A DNA stretch of 37,439 nucleotides from Victivallaceae bacterium (GTDB taxonomy: Bacteria; Verrucomicrobiota; Lentisphaeria; Victivallales; Victivallaceae), in assembly GCA_021647315.1 (NCBI GenBank), contig JAKIUY010000035.1:1-37439 (forward strand), read 5' to 3'. Numbering within the stretch: position 1 is the stretch's first letter; every line of letters starts with the position of its first letter. Positions 33,775-37,439 of this stretch are shown here, piece after piece. A model generated the notes under the pieces. That model ran no database searches, was not told the origin of the DNA, and worked only from the letters and a program-made list of their open reading frames with translations. A program made the translations under genes and the position numbers.

Positions 33775-35565
33775 ATGGCACTTATATATGATATTGAACT
33801 GCCGGAGGCGGTAATAGTAGATCTGGAACAGTTGGTTGACGGCTGTGAAATTGCCGACCTGCTTAATTTTGCTAAAATGAACAGTGACATGATCCGTGGT
33901 TTTCAGCCAAAAGCATCCAATGAGAAAATTATCAGGCAACGGATTAAGAGTGTATTGGGCAAAAATGGTGAACTGGATATGCCGGTTATTGATTTCATCG
34001 CTGAACAAAGCCTGAACCGGCAGTTTATCTGTGTTCTTTCGCTTGAAGCTTTGCAACACTGTTTCGATGAGTTGATGGTCATCCTCGGAACGGAACCGTT
34101 TATTATTGGTCTGTTGTTTGATAAACGCTCTGAAATTCGTGAATTGGCTACCGAGTATTTGGATAACCCGCATGATTCAGGCAGTGATTTCCCAGGTGCC
34201 AGAAAACTTCTTTCTGACAAACTTGAAAAATATATTGATATTTTTTCATTCGTAACCGAAAAACGTGCGGCAACTGGTGGCGTGACCCTTGGTGGTGGCA
34301 GTAACAAGAAAACCGAATCTTCAGTACACGATAAAGCAAAAATAACCCAGTTGACGGCTCAACTTGAAGAGTCAAAATGCAATCGTAAAGAGGTGAATGT
34401 TCTGAATAAAAAATTGGTCAATCTGGAGCAGGATTACCAGCAAACTCAATCCGAACTGGAAAAACTGAAGAATAACTTGAGAGAGCTCAAGGCGCAAAAC
34501 AGTGATTTTGAACGGGTCGCAACTGAAGTCCGGTCAGAGCTTGTTGCATTGCAGCGCAATCAAGCCGAAATAGTCAGCACTAAAGTGAATGAGACGCTTG
34601 AACAGATCAGTTACGCCTGGCTTAAACGCCCGCTTGAACTGGACCAGCAACTGCAGAATATTGCAGTTAACAGTGATAATGATATCCTGAATCGGGCGGA
34701 CATTATTCTGGCAAAGCAGGTCGAACAGGATCGGCATTACGGAAATGTCCGGTTATTGAATGAACGTCTTCAGCTATTACAGGAAAAGAACCGCAGTCTG
34801 GAACAGGCTCAGCAGGAGAGTGTTAAACCGGTGCCTGAACTTAATGGCATCATCAGTGAAATAATGGTAGAAATTAATAACTTGAATAAAATCCTGGGCT
34901 TAAAACGAGGCAGCCGGAATTTTGTCAATGAATGTACCCGTAGAATAAATATGGCGGAAACTGCTTCTGATATTGCTGCGACAGAAGCAATGCTTGCCAT
35001 GTTTAACCAAATGAAATTACTGCCAGATGAAGAGTTAAATGAACTTTATGCCAGCTACCATGCCCGGCTCGGAGTTATGATGGCACAATACCAGCCTTCT
35101 GCCGAATTGACTGATAACGCATTGTGGTGGTTTTATAAATTGCTGCGAGATAATGAGAAGGTTCACCTGCTGCTTGACGGTCATAATATTCTTCATCTGC
35201 TGTCATCGATCTTTTCACCGTTCTATGATAACGATATTCCCGGTGCTGCGGCAAGAGAACAGTTGGTGGAACGAATGATTAACGCGGTTGCTACGCACCC
35301 TGACTGTATGGTCAATATCTTTTTCGATGGGCCGGAACCATCTGAATATTCACCGACTGCTAATATCAAGGTAAGCTATTCAGGTGGTGGCGACAGTGAA
35401 CACCGGGCGGACAAGGTATTATTAAGTTACCTGCAATTTCTTGCTGGCAACGGTTCAGCCGCTTCCGCCGTCATTGTTACTGACGACCGTGATATACAGA
35501 ACAACGCCCGAACCCTGAAAGCCAAAGTAATGTCACCAATTCAATTTGCTGGTATGCTAAGTTAA
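33775..35565 (+). CDS. Coiled-coil protein with C-terminal YacP/Rae1-type PIN nuclease domain
   Basis: The 596-residue protein has a helical N-terminal region (1-175, HEAT-like feel: MPVIDFIAEQSLNR, IRELATEYLDNP), a Gly/Ser linker (GGVTLGGGSNKK), a long coiled coil (about 185-350, heptads such as LEQDYQQTQSELEKLKNNLR) and a C-terminal NYN/YacP domain from 463. The acidic nuclease residues are in place: Asp468 (LLDGHN), Asp518 (FFDG), Asp546 (HRADKVLL) and Asp570-573 (VTDDRD). YacP/Rae1 alone is about 170 residues and cuts mRNA on the ribosome in Bacillus; here it is joined to large extra domains. It is cytoplasmic. The target is unknown, with RNA decay most likely. Confidence 0.82.
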   Translation: MALIYDIELPEAVIVDLEQLVDGCEIADLLNFAKMNSDMIRGFQPKASNEKIIRQRIKSVLGKNGELDMPVIDFIAEQSLNRQFICVLSLEALQHCFDELMVILGTEPFIIGLLFDKRSEIRELATEYLDNPHDSGSDFPGARKLLSDKLEKYIDIFSFVTEKRAATGGVTLGGGSNKKTESSVHDKAKITQLTAQLEESKCNRKEVNVLNKKLVNLEQDYQQTQSELEKLKNNLRELKAQNSDFERVATEVRSELVALQRNQAEIVSTKVNETLEQISYAWLKRPLELDQQLQNIAVNSDNDILNRADIILAKQVEQDRHYGNVRLLNERLQLLQEKNRSLEQAQQESVKPVPELNGIISEIMVEINNLNKILGLKRGSRNFVNECTRRINMAETASDIAATEAMLAMFNQMKLLPDEELNELYASYHARLGVMMAQYQPSAELTDNALWWFYKLLRDNEKVHLLLDGHNILHLLSSIFSPFYDNDIPGAAAREQLVERMINAVATHPDCMVNIFFDGPEPSEYSPTANIKVSYSGGGDSEHRADKVLLSYLQFLAGNGSAASAVIVTDDRDIQNNARTLKAKVMSPIQFAGMLS

Positions 35566-35708
35566 CCTATCTTGCTTTGGCTTCTGAGTATGGGAAAAAT
35601 ATGAGATAAAAAACTGAATATAATACCGAAGTTTTGAACTTATGAATGATATGAACATCGTTAATTGCCCACGGGATTTCTAAATATTTTTTACTGATTA
35701 TAAAAAAA

Positions 35709-35727
35709 GTTAACGTAATATGTTAAC
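35709..35727. promoter_or_regulatory. Probable operator of the higBA pair
   Basis: GTTAAC-N7-GTTAAC forms a 19-bp dyad ending 20 bases before the higB start codon and overlapping TAATAT, a possible -10. HigA-type antitoxins repress their own operon through such inverted repeats. The rest of the gap 35566-35747 shows nothing else. Confidence 0.55.
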
Positions 35728-35747
35728 AATTATTGAAAATAACGTTT

Positions 35748-36113
35748 ATGGATATATATTTTAAAACAAGAAAGCTACAAAAAATATGCAACAGTGCGAA
35801 AGAATCTATAAAGGTGCGAGGCAAGCAGGGCGGAATAAAATTGCAACAGAGATTAGTGGAACTTAGAGCGGCAATAGCATTAGTTGATATATCGCATTTG
35901 CCTCCACCTAAATGTCATGAACTTATAAATAGACAAGGCGTATTTTCTGTCAATTTGGAATCACAAAATAGATTACTCTTTATTTCAACAAACGATCCTA
36001 TTCCATTTAAATCAGATGGTGGTATTGATTTAACAGCTGTAACAGAAATCGAAATTATCGAAATAGAAGATACACATGATAAAAAAAAATCAGCGAAAAG
36101 GCAAAAGGGGTAA
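35748..36113 (+). CDS. higB: HigB/RelE-superfamily toxin
   Basis: The 121-residue protein matches HigB-type mRNA interferases, which cut mRNA on the ribosome: FKTRKLQKICNSAKESIKV at the start, RLVELRAAIALVDISHLPPP in the middle and CHEL...GVFSVNLESQNRLLFIS at the core. It is a little longer than the usual 90-110 residues, with a Lys-rich tail. The start at ATG 35748 is preferred over an upstream TTG; no strong ribosome binding site precedes it, so expression may be kept low. It precedes the antitoxin with 3 bases between, the reversed toxin-first order typical of hig operons. Confidence 0.85.
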   Translation: MDIYFKTRKLQKICNSAKESIKVRGKQGGIKLQQRLVELRAAIALVDISHLPPPKCHELINRQGVFSVNLESQNRLLFISTNDPIPFKSDGGIDLTAVTEIEIIEIEDTHDKKKSAKRQKG

Positions 36114-36116
36114 AAA

Positions 36117-37190
36117 ATGAGCGTAAAACAAAGATATAAGTTTAAGCCTGATTATGCTATTCCGCCTGGTCTGACGGTAAAAGAGACAATTGAGGCGCTT
36201 GACATGACGCAAAAGGAATTTGCTATACGTACAGGATTGACCGTTCAATCGTTAATCCGCATATTTAAAGGAGAGCAGCCTATTAGCTATGAGACGGCTG
36301 AACGTTTTGAAATGGTCACTGGGGTAGCTGCTCGTTTCTGGAATAATTTGGAAATGCAATATCAGGAACAGATGGTTAAAATAGCAGAAAAAGAACGATT
36401 TAAGAACGATCTTGAATGGCTAAAGCTTATCCCTGTAAATGAACTTATTTCAAGGGGCGTTATTCCGGCAAATAAGGAACCGGAAGAAAAATTGCGCAAT
36501 ATGCTGAAATTTTACGGCGTGAATAGCGTTGATGCATGGAATAAAATATGGGAATACCCAGATGTGGCGGCAAGACGTTCGCAGTGTTTTGAAACCCGTC
36601 CAGGCCCTGCGTCCGCATGGATTCGCCTTGGAGAACTACAAGTTCAGAAACATGATTGCGCCTCGTACGATAAGAATAAGTTTACCGAAGTCTTAAGACA
36701 AATTCGTAAACTGACAACAGAACCAACTGGTGATTTTGAAGAAAAATTAATAAAATTATGTGCTGAAGCAGGGGTTGCTTTAGCATTAGTAAAAGAAATG
36801 AAAAAAGTTCCATGGAATGGAGCCGCCAAGTGGCTCTCTGCCGATAAAGCCATGATCCTGCTAAGTTTACGCGGTAAAAGTGAAGATAAATTTTGGTTTT
36901 CTTTCTTTCATGAAGCCGGACATCTGCTTCATGATTCTAAAAAAGATCTATTTATTAATGATGGAACTAAGGGCGATCTTCGTGAACAGCGGGCAGATGA
37001 ATTCGCTGCTGAGATATTGGTTCCAAAGCACTTTAATCCGCTAATAGAAATGGCAAAAAGTAAAACCGACATTATACAATTGGCTGAAAAAATAGGGGTA
37101 TCACCTGGTATTATTGCAGGGCGCTACCAACATTTGACAAGAAAATGGAGATGGTTTCACGATCTTATCAGAAAATTTGAATGGGCATAA
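36117..37190 (+). CDS. higA: HigA-type antitoxin fused to an ImmA/IrrE-like metallopeptidase domain
   Basis: Of 357 residues, 20-85 form an XRE-type helix-turn-helix (LDMTQKEFAIRTGLTVQSLI, RFEMVTGVAARFW) as in HigA antitoxins. Residues 200-357 are an ImmA/IrrE (DUF955) domain with the zinc motif HEAGH at 265-269 and the third-ligand region ADEFAAEILVP (about 293-303). It should neutralise HigB and repress the operon; the peptidase may destroy the antitoxin or another regulator under stress, by analogy with ImmA and IrrE. AAGGGG lies 7 bases before the ATG. A single-domain HigA is only about 100 residues. Confidence 0.87.
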   Translation: MSVKQRYKFKPDYAIPPGLTVKETIEALDMTQKEFAIRTGLTVQSLIRIFKGEQPISYETAERFEMVTGVAARFWNNLEMQYQEQMVKIAEKERFKNDLEWLKLIPVNELISRGVIPANKEPEEKLRNMLKFYGVNSVDAWNKIWEYPDVAARRSQCFETRPGPASAWIRLGELQVQKHDCASYDKNKFTEVLRQIRKLTTEPTGDFEEKLIKLCAEAGVALALVKEMKKVPWNGAAKWLSADKAMILLSLRGKSEDKFWFSFFHEAGHLLHDSKKDLFINDGTKGDLREQRADEFAAEILVPKHFNPLIEMAKSKTDIIQLAEKIGVSPGIIAGRYQHLTRKWRWFHDLIRKFEWA

Positions 37191-37235
37191 TGAAAATAAA
37201 AAGCCTCTGATTTTTTCCCAGGCGCATAGACTAAT

Positions 37236-37253
37236 AATCCCCCCACGGGGATT
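37236..37253 (+). terminator. Hairpin after higA
   Basis: AATCCCC-CCAC-GGGGATT is a perfect 7-bp stem 46 bases past the higA stop. It is followed by AGGGGGT rather than a T-run, so it would be a weak or factor-dependent terminator. Confidence 0.45.
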
Positions 37254-37412
37254 AGGGGGTTGTGCCAGGATGTCGCCTGTTGAAAACCACGAAGTGTAAC
37301 TACTAGTGAAAATCACATGTGTCCTAACAATTTTTGAAAAAGAGTAAAAAGAGAGTGGAGCAACCTTATCCGTAAAGTATATTACGGTAGCTCAAAAAAA
37401 GGAGGCTCCACA

Positions 37413-37439
37413 ATGATAAATACATCGTTAAGTTTGTTT
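37413..37439 (+). CDS. Start of a gene cut by the window edge
   Basis: An ATG preceded by AAAGGAGG at 8 bases opens a frame that runs off the end after nine codons (MINTSLSLF). Upstream are the inverted repeats CCGTAA/TTACGG (37370-37387) and GTGGAGC/GCTCCAC, which could be an insertion-sequence end or a leader. Too little is present to name it. Confidence 0.5.

Noticed and set aside
1..37439. CRISPR arrays, tRNA and rRNA genes.
   Set aside because: I saw no regularly spaced repeats, no tRNA-like T-arm with matching acceptor stem and no ribosomal RNA sequence on either strand.

Overview
The window reads like an accessory region of a Lentisphaerota/Victivallis-type bacterium (PVC superphylum). 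This is inferred from gene content only: prepilin-like proteins with the [13 protein letters not shown] leader, long secreted glycoside-hydrolase-like proteins, LacI and AraC regulators next to them, and no SusC/SusD-like genes. GC is moderate and coding is dense, with many short structured repeats between genes.

Layout. Positions 1-115 are a worn copy of an insertion-sequence end. From 382 to 10440, all on the minus strand, lies locus A: lacI, then a prepilin-like gene, a LamG plus glycoside-hydrolase-like protein, a DUF4434-type TIM-barrel protein and, after a terminator, a secreted beta-helix protein. The lacI and prepilin genes both carry a near-consensus promoter with the same palindromic operator just upstream of -35. 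From 10716 to 14132 there are unrelated genes: a Lys/Ala-rich exported protein, release factor 2, a broken PIN-domain gene and an orphan PstS-like binding protein behind a 26-bp inverted repeat. From 14239 to 23981 is locus B, with the same plan as A: a PocR/AraC regulator diverges from an FAD oxidoreductase, followed by a prepilin-like gene and two very large secreted hydrolase-like proteins. From 24080 to 29299 is locus C: an AraC regulator diverging from a GH4 enzyme and a double RidA-like protein. It is bracketed by an intact apbE and a decayed copy of the 5' part of apbE in the same orientation. From 29369 to 31324 is a graveyard of mobile DNA: a tyrosine recombinase plus zinc-finger transposase pair (IS91-like), a DDE transposase remnant and a 165-bp MITE with a perfect 5-bp target duplication. 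A candidate structured RNA sits just before it. From 31419 to the end are recQ, a coiled-coil protein ending in a YacP/PIN-type nuclease domain, a HigB toxin with a HigA-metalloprotease antitoxin, and the first codons of another gene.

How it may work together: loci A, B and C look like sugar-responsive glycan-use operons. The regulator senses a sugar, the large exported proteins bind and cut polysaccharide outside the cytoplasm, and GH4, RidA-like and FAD enzymes process products inside. The repeated pairing of one prepilin-like protein with giant secreted hydrolases is the best candidate here for a poorly described system: a pseudopilin-based counterpart of a polysaccharide utilization locus.
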